From Streptomyces sp. F001 (lineage in GTDB: Bacteria; Actinomycetota; Actinomycetes; Streptomycetales; Streptomycetaceae): a stretch of 64,000 nt of DNA. Made by a program: the position numbers and the translations under genes. The first letter of the stretch is position 1. Each line of letters opens with the position of its first letter. The notes beneath the pieces are model-generated. The model was not told where the DNA came from. It saw only the letters and a list, made by a program, of their open reading frames with translations, and searched no databases. This document shows, in pieces, positions 9,101 through 16,736 of this stretch. Location of the stretch: the NCBI RefSeq assembly GCF_004187715.1, contig NZ_QZWF01000021.1:30886-94885 (forward strand). Direction: 5' to 3'.

Positions 9101-9387
9101 CGCAACTCCCGCTCGCCGCGCGCGGCGCGCACCTGGTACGCGGCCTGCGCCCAGCCGGCACCCACGCCCACCGTCCGCCAGCCGAGCCTGGGAGCGGCGT
9201 CGTCGACACCGAGCAGGGTGCCCGTACGTCCGTCGACCGACAGGCCGATGACCTTCGGCCCGTGGGTGTCGTCGTCGGCTTCGGCGGACCGAGCCGCGGT
9301 GATCGGCAGCATCAACCCCACCCCCGAGGCGACCACGCCTCCGACAACCTGTCTACGACTCAATGCGATGCCCTGATCCAGGGACAT
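6175..9387 (-). CDS. Glycoside hydrolase family 78 alpha-L-rhamnosidase, Tat-exported
   Basis: 1070 aa. The N-terminus ALSRRQVVGGVVASGVGLML followed by AARSAEA is a twin-arginine signal with an AxA-type cleavage site, so the enzyme acts outside the cell. The order fits GH78: N-terminal beta domains (WDSGKVRS, WQVRVWG, WSRPATWEMGLL), jelly-roll domains, an (alpha/alpha)6 catalytic barrel (about 560-900, with TDCPGREKLAYPADYL and DEINWGDG), and a C-terminal beta domain. Family enzymes release terminal L-rhamnose from plant glycosides and pectin. It is the last gene after an ABC importer operon, which would take up the product. RBS AAGGAG precedes ATG. Confidence 0.9.
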   Translation of the reverse strand: MSLDQGIALSRRQVVGGVVASGVGLMLPITAARSAEADDDTHGPKVIGLSVDGRTGTLLGVDDAAPRLGWRTVGVGAGWAQAAYQVRAARGERELREGRYLWDSGKVRSDDQNDIAWGGPPLGSRQQVVWQVRVWGTDGEATPWSRPATWEMGLLKRSGWGEAQWIEYPGRTLDQPLPVFARAFEVDGRHGAKVTRARLYVSGVGLHHVQLNGSPVTDEVLAPGNSNYQLSTEYRAYDVTRLVHPGANTLGVELGHGTALVTRSVTNSATGRTAPYSWWQSQFKGSGTLAAAAPAGATDVKVSSVTGYHVGGTLNIDTGDGGERLESRTITAVGTAGADGTGITFEPPLKTAHATGASVTGSGNSLASTDPSAGAAVTPRLIARLELTKADGTTQTVVSDRSWKTALGPTTLANWYSGSDYDARREQPAWTAPGADLGETAKRRDGTPVGWVRAGIAPPPNLTTDLVWRVAEPVKIVDKLRPVSVTQPQPGVWVFDFGQNFAGWPLLRLDGTVPAGTTITMRPAESLTADGTVDQASLMGGGAARGTDLFATYTTYGDPDGESWHPRFHYFGMQWVQVTGLPPGYTPTEDTLTGLQLHADVPETGHIRTSDDRINRIHRMARYSIMSNTMSTFTDCPGREKLAYPADYLQPFASLHRTFGYDAYLRTMERHLAEGQSRSGDNIGNVALKAPVYDWGYTGRFGDEINWGDGIILTPWLLYETYGDTQTMARYYPQMQAFLNYIRTRKAGTGANAYIVDAALADWIAAENTSGRITGTWAYYQIADRMAKMAELIGRDGDANGYRNLASTIKQAFNDAFYNRSLGRYTSEGDQGAAGATQAAQALALVEELVPEGERERVLDALVELVKGYQPFGGGPHFSGGTIGLAPIVRALMDGGRDDVLWDVLWEDTRPSYGFFMAPTTANPGGLTTIPENWDIRASKNHMILLQIEEWFHSGLAGIRQARGSTGYRKLVIDPRVVGDLTHVEGSYQTPQGKVASEWTRRNGTFRLKIEVPPNTTAEVHVPTGGGRPRTVSDGAKFERIDGNRAIFSVRSGSYVFTARDTHPVAAEGA

Positions 9388-9411
9388 GAGAACTCCTTGT
9401 GAATCGACTGG

Positions 9412-10677
9412 TCAGGATCCGGCCTTGTAGTCGGCGTCCATCTCGGCGAGGAGCTTCTTGGGCGTGGACTGGCCGCTGAAGATCTCCTGGAGGCCGCTGA
9501 GCATGGTCTGCTGGACCTTGGGGTTGGGCCAGAGCTGGTCCATGAACGGCACGGTGCGGTTCGTTTCGATGAACTTCGCGAGTTCGGTGAGCGACGGGTC
9601 GACCTGATAGCCCGTGTCCGGGAGGGTGGGCAGGCTGCCCTGCTTCTTGTTGAACACGTTCATGCCCTGGGGCGACATCACGAAGTTCACGAACTTCAGT
9701 GCCAGTTCCTCGTTCTTGGCCTTGGCGTTGACGCCGTAACCGGCTCCCGCGGCGGCGGGTATGAGGGTGTCGGCGGGGTCGTCGGTGGCGGGCAGCGCCT
9801 TGAGTGTGAAGGTGCCCTTGGGGTTCTTCTGCTTGAGGAGGGCGATGACCCAGTTGCCCTGGATGATGCCGAGCGTCTTGCCGGTGGCGGCGAGTTGCTG
9901 GCTGGCCTCGTAGTTCGTGCCCAGGGGGTTCTTCTGGAAGCAGCCCGTCTTCTCCATCGTTAGGTACTTGTCGAGAGCGGTGGTCCACGGCGACTTGGCG
10001 AAGGTGGCCTGTCCGGCCTGCATCTTCTGGTCGAAGTCGCGGTCGGGGCCGTAGACGCTCGTGGCGACCAGGGCGTACTGCACCAGCTGGGTCACCCAGT
10101 TGTCCTGGTTGCCCAGCGCGAAGGCGGGAGTTCCCTTGGCCTTGGCGGCCCGGCAGAAGTCCAGCAGCTTCGTCCAGGTGTCCGGCGGGGTGAGGCCGGC
10201 CTTGGCCATGGCCTGCTCGTTGTAGACGGCGCCGATGCCGTTCTGCCCGAAGACGGCGTTGTAGGTCTTGCCCTCGTACTGGGCCACGCTCTTGATCGCG
10301 TCGGGCATCTTGGCGGCCCAGGGCTGGTCCGACAGATCGCGCAGGTAGCCGGGCTTGGCGAGGACGTAGTTGGCGGCGGGGTTGCCGTTGCCCGGCCAGA
10401 CCGACATCACATCGGGTGCCGTTCCGGAGGACAGCTGGGTGCGGATCTGCTGCTGGTACTGGTCGGCGCCGCTGGTGGTGTAGCGGACCTTGACGCCCGG
10501 GTTGGCCTTCTCGAACGCCTTGACGACGTCCTCGACGGAGCCCTGGTCGACGGAGGCGAGGGTCAGGGTCTTCGAGCCCCCACCGTCGGAGGCGGCCTTC
10601 GTTCCACCGCTGCATGCGGCCAGGAGGGCGGCGGCCGTGACCGCCGCGGCCAGCGCCTTGGGTGTGCGTGTGTTCAT
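9412..10677 (-). CDS. Carbohydrate ABC transporter substrate-binding lipoprotein
   Basis: 421 aa. Start ATG at 10677 behind AAGGGAG; the open frame upstream is just the tandem repeat. The N-terminus MNTRTPKALAAAVTAAALLA followed by ACSGG gives a lipoprotein signal with lipobox LAAC. The body is a cluster-D/family-1 sugar-binding fold: LTLASVDQGSVEDVVKAFEK, APDVMSVWPGN, GAVYNEQAMAKAGL, NWVIALLK. It is anchored outside and feeds the two permeases upstream. No ATPase is encoded here, so a shared MsiK-type ATPase is likely (known for actinomycete sugar importers). Confidence 0.88.
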   Translation of the reverse strand: MNTRTPKALAAAVTAAALLAACSGGTKAASDGGGSKTLTLASVDQGSVEDVVKAFEKANPGVKVRYTTSGADQYQQQIRTQLSSGTAPDVMSVWPGNGNPAANYVLAKPGYLRDLSDQPWAAKMPDAIKSVAQYEGKTYNAVFGQNGIGAVYNEQAMAKAGLTPPDTWTKLLDFCRAAKAKGTPAFALGNQDNWVTQLVQYALVATSVYGPDRDFDQKMQAGQATFAKSPWTTALDKYLTMEKTGCFQKNPLGTNYEASQQLAATGKTLGIIQGNWVIALLKQKNPKGTFTLKALPATDDPADTLIPAAAGAGYGVNAKAKNEELALKFVNFVMSPQGMNVFNKKQGSLPTLPDTGYQVDPSLTELAKFIETNRTVPFMDQLWPNPKVQQTMLSGLQEIFSGQSTPKKLLAEMDADYKAGS

Positions 10678-10723
10678 GATGACTCCCTTGAGGAGACGGC
10701 GGGCTCGGGGACGGTGGGGGTGG

Positions 10724-10795
10724 AGTAGCGATGGGAGTGGGAGTAACGGTGAGCGTGGGGGTAGCGGTGACAGTGGGGGTAGCGGTGACACTGAG
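10724..10795. repeat. Four tandem 18-bp units in permease/binding-protein gap
   Basis: Units start at 10724, 10742, 10760 and 10778 and share the pattern RGTARCGRTGNNNNTGRG; units 3 and 4 differ only near their 3' ends. They fill most of the 133-bp gap between the second permease and the binding protein. Because 18 is a multiple of three, the minus strand reads as HRYPHCHRYPHAHRYSHSHR, but no start or RBS supports a peptide. Confidence 0.8.
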
Positions 10796-10810
10796 GGCGG
10801 GCGTCGGGTG

Positions 10811-11632
10811 TCATCCCTTCAGCCCGCCCGCGAAACCGCTGATGATGCTGCGCTGCAGCAGGAAGTAGACGATCAGGACGGGCAGGATGCTGATCACGAG
10901 TGCGGCGAAGATGAGGTTCCAGTCGGTGACGTACTGACCGACGAAGCCGGCGATCGCGACGGGCATGGTCTGCTGGGCGCTGCCGCTGAGGTACAGCAGC
11001 GGGGTGAAGAAGTCGTTCCACACGGCGACCGTGTTGAGCACCAGGGCCGTGACGGTGATCGGTTTGAGCATCGGCAGGACGACGTAGCGGAAGCCCTGCA
11101 GCGGGGTGCATCCGTCGATCAGGGCCGCGTCCTCGAAGTCGCGGGGCAGGGCGCGCAGGAAACCGACGTAGAGGAAGACGGTGAACGGCACCTGCAGGCC
11201 GGCGTAGAAGAGGACGAGTGCCCAGGGGGTGCCGAGCAGGCCGAGGTCGCGCATGGTCTGGTACAACGGCAGTGAGGCGAGCTGGAAGGGCAGCACCAGG
11301 CCGAGGAGGACGAGCAGGTACGTCGTCCGGGACCAGCGGGCCGTGATGCGGGCCAGCGGGTACGCCGCGAGGGACGAGATGGCCAGCACGATGACGACGC
11401 TGCACACCGTCACCAGCACGCTGTTGGCCAGCGCCCCGCCGAGCGAGCCCTGCTGCCAGGCCTGGGTGAAGTTGTCCAGGGTCGGAGACGTGGTCGGGTG
11501 GAGGGGTGAGGAGGTGTCCGAGGTGGGGCGTACGGCGAGGTTGACCAGGACGTACACCGGGAAGCCGACGAACAGGGCGACGGCGATCATCGCGAGTTCC
11601 AGCGCGAGGGTGCGGGGGCGGTAGCGGGTCAT
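10811..11632 (-). CDS. Carbohydrate ABC transporter permease (MalG type)
   Basis: 273 aa from ATG at 11632, which overlaps the stop of the first permease by ATGA (translational coupling). Six TM segments are visible; the EAA loop reads EDAALIDGCTPLQGFRYVVL with the invariant Gly, where the ATPase docks. The N-terminus ALELAMIAVALFVGFPVYVL is TM1. Family length is about 275. It forms the channel with the other permease for the sugar delivered by the 9412 lipoprotein. Confidence 0.9.
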   Translation of the reverse strand: MTRYRPRTLALELAMIAVALFVGFPVYVLVNLAVRPTSDTSSPLHPTTSPTLDNFTQAWQQGSLGGALANSVLVTVCSVVIVLAISSLAAYPLARITARWSRTTYLLVLLGLVLPFQLASLPLYQTMRDLGLLGTPWALVLFYAGLQVPFTVFLYVGFLRALPRDFEDAALIDGCTPLQGFRYVVLPMLKPITVTALVLNTVAVWNDFFTPLLYLSGSAQQTMPVAIAGFVGQYVTDWNLIFAALVISILPVLIVYFLLQRSIISGFAGGLKG

Positions 11633-12522
11633 GATGCGGCCCTCTCGTTCCGGGACAGGAAGAAGTACTGGCCGGTGGAGGCGACCGCCACGATGATCGT
11701 CAGGACCACAGCGAGGGCGATGCTGTAGCCGAACTCCCCGAGCGTGAAGGCGTCCTTGTAGATCAGGGTCGAGATGGTGTCGGTGGCGTGCCCCGGCCCG
11801 CCGCCGGTCAACGCGTAGACCTGGTCGAAGAGTTTGATCCCGCCGATGATCGACAGCATCAGGTTGATCGTGAACGCCGGGGCCAGCAGCGGCCGGGTCA
11901 CCGACCAGAAGCGACGCACGGGACCGGCACCGTCGATCGCCGCGGCCTCGTGGATCTCCTGGGGCACCGACTGCAACCCGGCCAGGAAGATGACCATGGA
12001 GTAGCCCGCGTACTGCCACACGATCACCCCCACCACGGCCCACAGGGCAAGGTCGGGATTGCCCAGCCAGTCCTGCCGCCAGTCACCCAACCCCACAGCG
12101 CCCAGCAGACTGTTGACGGCGCCGTCCGGACCGAGCAGGTTGCGCCACAGGTAGGCGGTCACGATCGGGGTGACCACGGCCGGGGCGAACAGCAACACCC
12201 TGAGCAGATTGCGGGACTTGATGGCCGTGTTGACCCCGAGGGCCAGGACCAGCCCCACGCCGTTCTGGATGACGGTGATCGACACGGCGATCAGCAGCGT
12301 GTGCCAGACGGCCTGCTTCGCGTCCGCGTCACGGAGCATGTCGGCGAAGTTGCCCAGGCCGACGAACGAGAAGTCCGGGTTCAGGCCGTCCCAGTCGGTG
12401 AAGGCGTAGTACACGCCGCGCCCGCTAGGAATGAGGACGACGAAGGTGAACAGCAGCAGTGCCGGTGCCATGAACCACCACGGGGGTCCGGTGCGCCCTG
12501 GGCGGGCGGGGACGACCTTCAC
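11629..12522 (-). CDS. Carbohydrate ABC transporter permease (MalF type)
   Basis: 297 aa from GTG at 12522 (VKVVPARPGRTGPPWWFMAP), preceded by AAGGAAG at 11 nt. The longer frame upstream runs through the operator region and is not expected to be translated. Six TMs; EAA loop IHEAAAIDGAGPVRRFWSVT. It is the first gene of the operon permease-permease-binding protein-rhamnosidase, and lies downstream of LacI-type operators. Confidence 0.88.
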   Translation of the reverse strand: MKVVPARPGRTGPPWWFMAPALLLFTFVVLIPSGRGVYYAFTDWDGLNPDFSFVGLGNFADMLRDADAKQAVWHTLLIAVSITVIQNGVGLVLALGVNTAIKSRNLLRVLLFAPAVVTPIVTAYLWRNLLGPDGAVNSLLGAVGLGDWRQDWLGNPDLALWAVVGVIVWQYAGYSMVIFLAGLQSVPQEIHEAAAIDGAGPVRRFWSVTRPLLAPAFTINLMLSIIGGIKLFDQVYALTGGGPGHATDTISTLIYKDAFTLGEFGYSIALAVVLTIIVAVASTGQYFFLSRNERAAS

Positions 12523-12537
12523 GGGCGGACCTACTTC

Positions 12538-12566
12538 CTTGAAACGAATCCTCTGAAACGATTCAA
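12538..12566. promoter_or_regulatory. Paired LacI-like operator half-dyads at importer promoter
   Basis: Two near copies of TGAAACGAWTC, at 12540-12550 and 12554-12564, 14 bp apart and immediately upstream of the importer RBS. Each is a quasi-palindrome centred on CG, the usual layout for LacI-family sites. They differ in sequence from the TAACGTTT-type site at 12644, so a second regulator is possible. Confidence 0.45.
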
Positions 12567-12643
12567 TCCCGCGCCTGCCGACGCGCTGTCGGCTTCTGCT
12601 TCGCGGAGGCCCAGGCTTGGGCGAGTAGTGCTCGGGCGGGTGG

Positions 12644-12659
12644 TGGGTAACGTTTCCCA
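12644..12659. promoter_or_regulatory. LacI-family operator, importer side
   Basis: TGGGTAACGTTTCCCA is a 16-bp palindrome centred on CG with 7 of 8 paired positions. It lies in the divergent gap between the importer operon and lacI and is the best match here to LacI-family operators with an AACGTT core. Assignment to the 12832 repressor is by position. Confidence 0.65.
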
Positions 12660-12797
12660 ATGGTGGTGCCAGACCCTAGGGAGCGTCCCGGGCGACGTCA
12701 AGATGTCGTGCACCATGCGGGAGTGTTACGCCGCTCCAGCGGCAAGACCTGGCCTTCGGCGCATACGTAAGTCGTAGCGTTCGCCCGTACACTCTGC

Positions 12798-12810
12798 GGC
12801 AACGTTTTCC
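12798..12810. promoter_or_regulatory. Second AACGTT operator, in front of lacI
   Basis: GGCAACGTTTTCC shares the GGNAACGTTTNCC core with the 12644 site and lies 22 bp upstream of the repressor start, suggesting autoregulation. The two sites are about 152 bp apart, a distance compatible with looping. Confidence 0.5.
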
Positions 12811-12831
12811 ACGGGCGTCGGAGGAGGACCG

Positions 12832-13872
12832 ATGGAGGAGCCGTCAGCATCGCCTCGCCGCGTCACGATCGTCGACGTCGCGCGTCACGCCCAGGTGTCC
12901 ACCACGGCGGTGTCCAAGGTGCTGCGCAACGCCTACGGAGCCAGCCCGGAAATGCGGGCGAAGGTACGCCGCGCGATCGACGAACTGGGCTACCGTCCCC
13001 TCGCTGCCGCCCGGGGGCTGCGTGGCCAGACGTACACCATCGGCGTGATGCTGCCGGACATCCGCAACCCCTTCTTCCCCGAGATCCTCGACGGCATCAC
13101 CGGCCGGCTCGCGGACACCGACTACCAGGTGCTGCTGGGACCCGGCTGCAACGGGGAGAAGGAGGAGGCGCGGATCACCGAGGCGCTGATCGACCGCGGC
13201 ATGGACGGCCTCATCCTGGTCGCGCCCGTCTCACCGGGCTCCCACCTGGAGCATCTGGCCTCCGTCGTGCCGACCGTGATCGTCGGCCGCCATGGGCACT
13301 CGGCTGCGTACGACACCGTGAACGACGACGACATAGCAGGTGCGGCCCTGGTCGTCGGCCACCTCGCCGAGCTGGGGCACCGTCGCATCGCCCACATCGA
13401 GCACCGTGAGACCGATCCGGCGCGTCTCGAGGAGATGCCCAACGCCCAGCGGGCGGAAGGGTATCGGCGTGCCATGCGCTCCCTCGGCCTCGCCGGGGAG
13501 ATCGACGTCGTCTCCACCAGTTACACGCCGCAGGGCGGGCTCCAGGGCGCCAAGGAACTGCTCGCGCGCCCCCGCCGGCCCACGGCGGTCTTCGCCGGGG
13601 CGGACATCGTCGCCATGGGAGTATTGGAAGCCTTCGCCGAAGCCGGTGTCTGCGTACCCGACGACATCTCGGTGGCCGGCTACGACAACACGACCTTCGC
13701 CGCGCTCGGCCCGGTCTCACTGACCAGCGTCGACCAGGCCGGCCGCGAGATCGGCGAGAACGCCGCGCGCCTGCTCCTGGAGCGGATCGCCGACCGCAAC
13801 AAGCCGTCGGTCCAGGTCAGACTCTCGCCGAAGCTGGTGCCGCGCCGGACCACCGCGGAACCGAGGAGGTGA
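12832..13872 (+). CDS. LacI-family repressor of the rhamnoside locus
   Basis: 346 aa; strong RBS GGAGGAGG. The HTH (about 10-60) reads VTIVDVARHAQVSTTAVSKV followed by LRNAYGASPEMRAKV, with the hinge ELGYRPLAAARGLR. A periplasmic-binding-like effector domain follows (IGVMLPDIRNPFFPEILDGI, ERGMDGLI-type loop, ISVAGYDNTTFAAL). Divergent from the ABC importer/GH78 operon, it likely represses that operon until a rhamnose-containing sugar binds. The effector identity is inference from gene context. Confidence 0.9.
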   Translation: MEEPSASPRRVTIVDVARHAQVSTTAVSKVLRNAYGASPEMRAKVRRAIDELGYRPLAAARGLRGQTYTIGVMLPDIRNPFFPEILDGITGRLADTDYQVLLGPGCNGEKEEARITEALIDRGMDGLILVAPVSPGSHLEHLASVVPTVIVGRHGHSAAYDTVNDDDIAGAALVVGHLAELGHRRIAHIEHRETDPARLEEMPNAQRAEGYRRAMRSLGLAGEIDVVSTSYTPQGGLQGAKELLARPRRPTAVFAGADIVAMGVLEAFAEAGVCVPDDISVAGYDNTTFAALGPVSLTSVDQAGREIGENAARLLLERIADRNKPSVQVRLSPKLVPRRTTAEPRR

Positions 13873-14091
13873 ACACGGTCACCCAAGGCAGGGCCGCGCG
13901 AAGAGAGCTCTTCCGCGCCGTGCGCGTGCCCCGAGGGCGGCGCAGGCCTCGCACAGGAGCCGGTCGCCACAGCCGCCGGCCAGAACTCGTCCGTCTCGCG
14001 GCCTCCCGCGTGACCGGACGCCCGTCCCCGCGGGAACAGTCGGCGAGTGGCCGGTGCCCCGGAAAGGACCGTTGGCTCCCAGCAGGCGCCG

Positions 14092-14283
14092 CCCCGCCGG
14101 CGCTGCGAGGGCTGCCAGCGGCACAAGGTTGTCGGAAGCTTGGAAGCCGCCCGGCCACACATGCAGCTCGGCGGTACCGCCCGCCTGCCAGATGCGGCTC
14201 GCGTAGGCGACGTCCTCGTCGCGGAAGGTCTCCGCCGAGTCCACGTCGATGAACGCCGGGGGCAGACCGGACAGGTCGTCCGC
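14092..14283 (-). pseudogene. Alpha/beta hydrolase (acetyl-esterase type) C-terminal fragment
   Basis: About 64 residues: DDLSGLPPAFIDVDSAETFR, DEDVAYASRIWQAGG and ELHVWPGGF. These are the C-terminal strands of Aes-like esterases, including the acid Asp of the triad (FRDED region). The His of the usual GGFHGF motif is altered to GGFQAS, so even the surviving part would be inactive. It lies head-to-head with the LacI pseudogene at 14295. Confidence 0.65.
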
Positions 14284-14294
14284 GCGGGCGGCGG

Positions 14295-15010
14295 GTGACC
14301 GGGGTGTCCGAGGGCAGGCGGGTGACCAGCGCGGATGTGGCCCGGGAGGCCGGGGTTTCGCGCGCGACGGTGAGTTACGTCCCCAATGGCGTGTCCCATC
14401 AGAAGATCCCCGAGGCCACGTTCCAGCGGGTGTGGGATGCGGCCGCCCGGCTCGGCTACGCGCCCTCGGCCGCGGCGCGGGCCCTGCGCACGGGACGCTC
14501 GGAGTTCGTCCTCGGTCTGCTGCCCGACTGGCCGATCGAGCATGTCCTCGGACGGCTCATCCAGCAGCTGACCAACGCCTTCGCCGAGCACGGGCTGACC
14601 TTCGTGGTGCACTCGTCGGCTAATCCCGCCCGCCCCTGCGGGTGATCTGGAAAGCCATGACACCGGCGGCGGCGTTGGCCTTGCAGGAGTTCACCGAACC
14701 GGAGGCGGAGGCGATGCGAGTGGCGGGCATCGAGGTGGTGATGGCGATGCACGGGTCGGTACGGGGTGAGCCCCGGCCTCCTCTGGTGTCCGAGCAGCCG
14801 ATCGGTGCACTGCAGGCACGACACCTCGCGGCACCCCACCGTCGGCTCGGCTACGCCTACCCCGACCTGCCGGGACGCGACGTCCTGGCCCATCCGCGGC
14901 TGGACGGCGTCCGCAAGGTCTGCGCCAAATGGGACCTCCCGGAACCGGATGTGCGGAGGGTTTCAACGACAACATCGCCCTCGCCCTGCTGACGGGCGAG
15001 GACACCAGCA
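14295..15010 (+). pseudogene. LacI-family regulator, frameshifted and truncated
   Basis: The first frame (from GTG 14295 or 14304) encodes an HTH (VTSADVAREAGVSRATVSYV, GYAPSAAARALRTGRSEFVL) and stops at 14643. The effector domain resumes one frame over at about 14630 (LRVIWKAMTPAAALALQEFT through LGYAYPDLP). A third frame carries EGFNDNIALALLTGED near 14957, the family dimer-interface region. So there are at least two indels, the first in a CCCGCCCGCCCC run, and no C-terminus. Confidence 0.7.
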
Positions 15011-15504
15011 GCTGTGCCGTGCAGCCGTCCACCTCTCCCCACGGAGTGATCCCGCCTGCCACCACCCTGACCTGCGACAACACAGCCAGGTACACCAAGA
15101 CGGGCCAATTGGACCCAGATTCGACCCGGTACGCCCCCGCCACAGCACTGACCAGTCTTGAACTGCAGCAATGCAAGTTCTGCCGGTGTACCGCTCAAGA
15201 ACCGACAAGAAATTGGCGCGTTCACCAACAAGAGTTCCACTTCCGGGCAATCACGGCAGCACCGCGATCAGACGTGCTCGCCAAACCCATCAGCGGCCAT
15301 CTCAGGAGTGATCCACCCAGCGGCGCTACTCCGCAGCCCTTGCCTGCGACAAGCAGGACGCCTGACAAGGCCCTGACCAGCTCTTTCGTAGAGACGCTTC
15401 CGCCTGGCAGAAGCCGCCTTGCGTCGTCGCCGCGCCTGTCAGGAACCTGTTCCCAACCACGGCACGCGGGGCGACGACGCCCCGCCGACAAGGACGGGAA
15501 CCCC
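15011..15504. other. Gene-free stretch upstream of vanA-like operon
   Basis: About 490 bp with lower G+C around 15080-15260 than its surroundings. No recognisable coding frame is seen on either strand. It presumably carries the promoter of the oxygenase operon, but no convincing -35/-10 pair or operator stands out. Confidence 0.5.
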
Positions 15505-16569
15505 ATGCCCCACATGACCGCCTTCGCCAAAAACCAGTGGTACGTCGCCGCCTACGCGCACGAGGTGAGCCGCGAACTCCTCGGCCGGACCATCCTCGGC
15601 GAGCCGCTCGTCCTCTACCGCACCGAGGAGGACGGCAGCCCCGTCGCGCTCGCCGACCGGTGCGTGCACCGCCGGTACCCGCTGTCCGAGAGCCGGCTCG
15701 ACGGCGACCGGATCGTGTGCGGCTACCACGGCTTCACGTACGACACGACGGGCACGTGCGTGTACGTGCCGGGCCAGAAGCGCATCCCGCGCACAGCCCG
15801 CGTCGCCGCGTACCCGGTGGTCGAGCAGGACGCGCTGATCTGGGTGTGGATCGGCGACCCGGCGCTGGCCGATCCGCAGCGGATCCCGCGGGCGCCGCAC
15901 CTGGCGGACCCGGCGATGACGACGGTGACGGGGATGGAGCCCATCGACTGCGACTACGGCCTGCTGGTCGACAACCTCATGGACCTGTCCCACGAGACCT
16001 ATCTGCACGGCGGCTACATCGGCACCCCCGAGGTCGCCGAGACCCCCATCACCACCGAGGTCGACGAGGGGGCGGGCATCGTGCGGGTGAGCCGGCACAT
16101 GGACGACGCGGAGTGCCCGCCGTTCTATGCCCGTTCGACCGGGATACAGGGGCGGATCACTCGGTGGCAGGACATCGAGTACCACGCGCCCTGTCTGTAT
16201 CTGCTGCACAGCCGCATCGCCCCGGTCGGGGTGGTGCCCGAGGCGGACGGCAGCGACCCGAGCGGCTTCCACACCGAGATCACCTACGCCATCACGCCGT
16301 CGGGCCCCGGCAAGGTGTACGACTTCTGGGCGGTGTCCCGGGACTTCGCGACCGACGACGAGGAAGTCACCACGTTCCTGCGGGACTTCAACCACACCGT
16401 GGTCATGCAGGATGTCGACGCGCTGAACCTGCTGCAAGGTGCCCTGGGCTCCGAGCCGGCCGGCTACCAGGAACTCAGCATCAACATCGACACCGGCGGT
16501 CTCGCCGCGCGCCGCATCCTCGCCCGTCTGGTCGAGGAGGGGGACAAGCCCTTGGAGAGGGTCCGGTGA
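15505..16569 (+). CDS. vanA: Rieske non-heme iron oxygenase, vanillate O-demethylase oxygenase (VanA) type
   Basis: 354 aa from ATG 15505; a second in-frame ATG lies at 15514. The Rieske cluster ligands are C53-x-H55 and C72-x2-H75 (CVHRRYPLSE, CGYHGF). The mononuclear iron site is DNLMDLSHETYLH (H163, H168), with a downstream Asp in MQDVDALNLLQ. The length is that of VanA. The enzyme would O-demethylate vanillate or a related methoxy-aromatic acid, giving formaldehyde. It is coupled by GTGA to a small gene and then to its reductase. The vanillate substrate is inferred from family and context; phthalate-like relatives exist. Confidence 0.85.
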   Translation: MPHMTAFAKNQWYVAAYAHEVSRELLGRTILGEPLVLYRTEEDGSPVALADRCVHRRYPLSESRLDGDRIVCGYHGFTYDTTGTCVYVPGQKRIPRTARVAAYPVVEQDALIWVWIGDPALADPQRIPRAPHLADPAMTTVTGMEPIDCDYGLLVDNLMDLSHETYLHGGYIGTPEVAETPITTEVDEGAGIVRVSRHMDDAECPPFYARSTGIQGRITRWQDIEYHAPCLYLLHSRIAPVGVVPEADGSDPSGFHTEITYAITPSGPGKVYDFWAVSRDFATDDEEVTTFLRDFNHTVVMQDVDALNLLQGALGSEPAGYQELSINIDTGGLAARRILARLVEEGDKPLERVR

Positions 16570-16736
16570 GCACACCGACCGGCGAGATCTACCGCGTCGA
16601 CTGGCTGCCGGGCACCGACCTCCTGCACGGCACCTGTCACTGCGGTGCCGAGCACACCGCCCAGGACCCGGTCGAGATGTGGGAGTGGATGCTCGCCCAC
16701 CCCCGGGGACACGAGCCGCGAGGAAACAGTTCATGA
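16566..16736 (+). CDS. Small 56-aa protein between oxygenase and reductase
   Basis: It starts with GTG overlapping the vanA stop (GTGA) and ends overlapping the vanB ATG (ATGA), so all three genes are translationally coupled. The sequence contains EIYRVDWLPGTDLLHGTCHC followed by GAEHTAQDPVEMWEWMLAHP and RGH. A CxC pair (CHC) sits mid-protein, followed by a Trp-rich helix. No TM or signal is present. It is not a known Van subunit; a metal- or cluster-related helper or a third component is possible. Tight coupling and G/C-rich third positions argue it is real. Confidence 0.75.
   Translation: MSTPTGEIYRVDWLPGTDLLHGTCHCGAEHTAQDPVEMWEWMLAHPRGHEPRGNSS

Noticed and set aside
10724..10795. Possible CRISPR-like array
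   Set aside because: Units are contiguous 18-bp repeats without spacers, and no cas genes are present.
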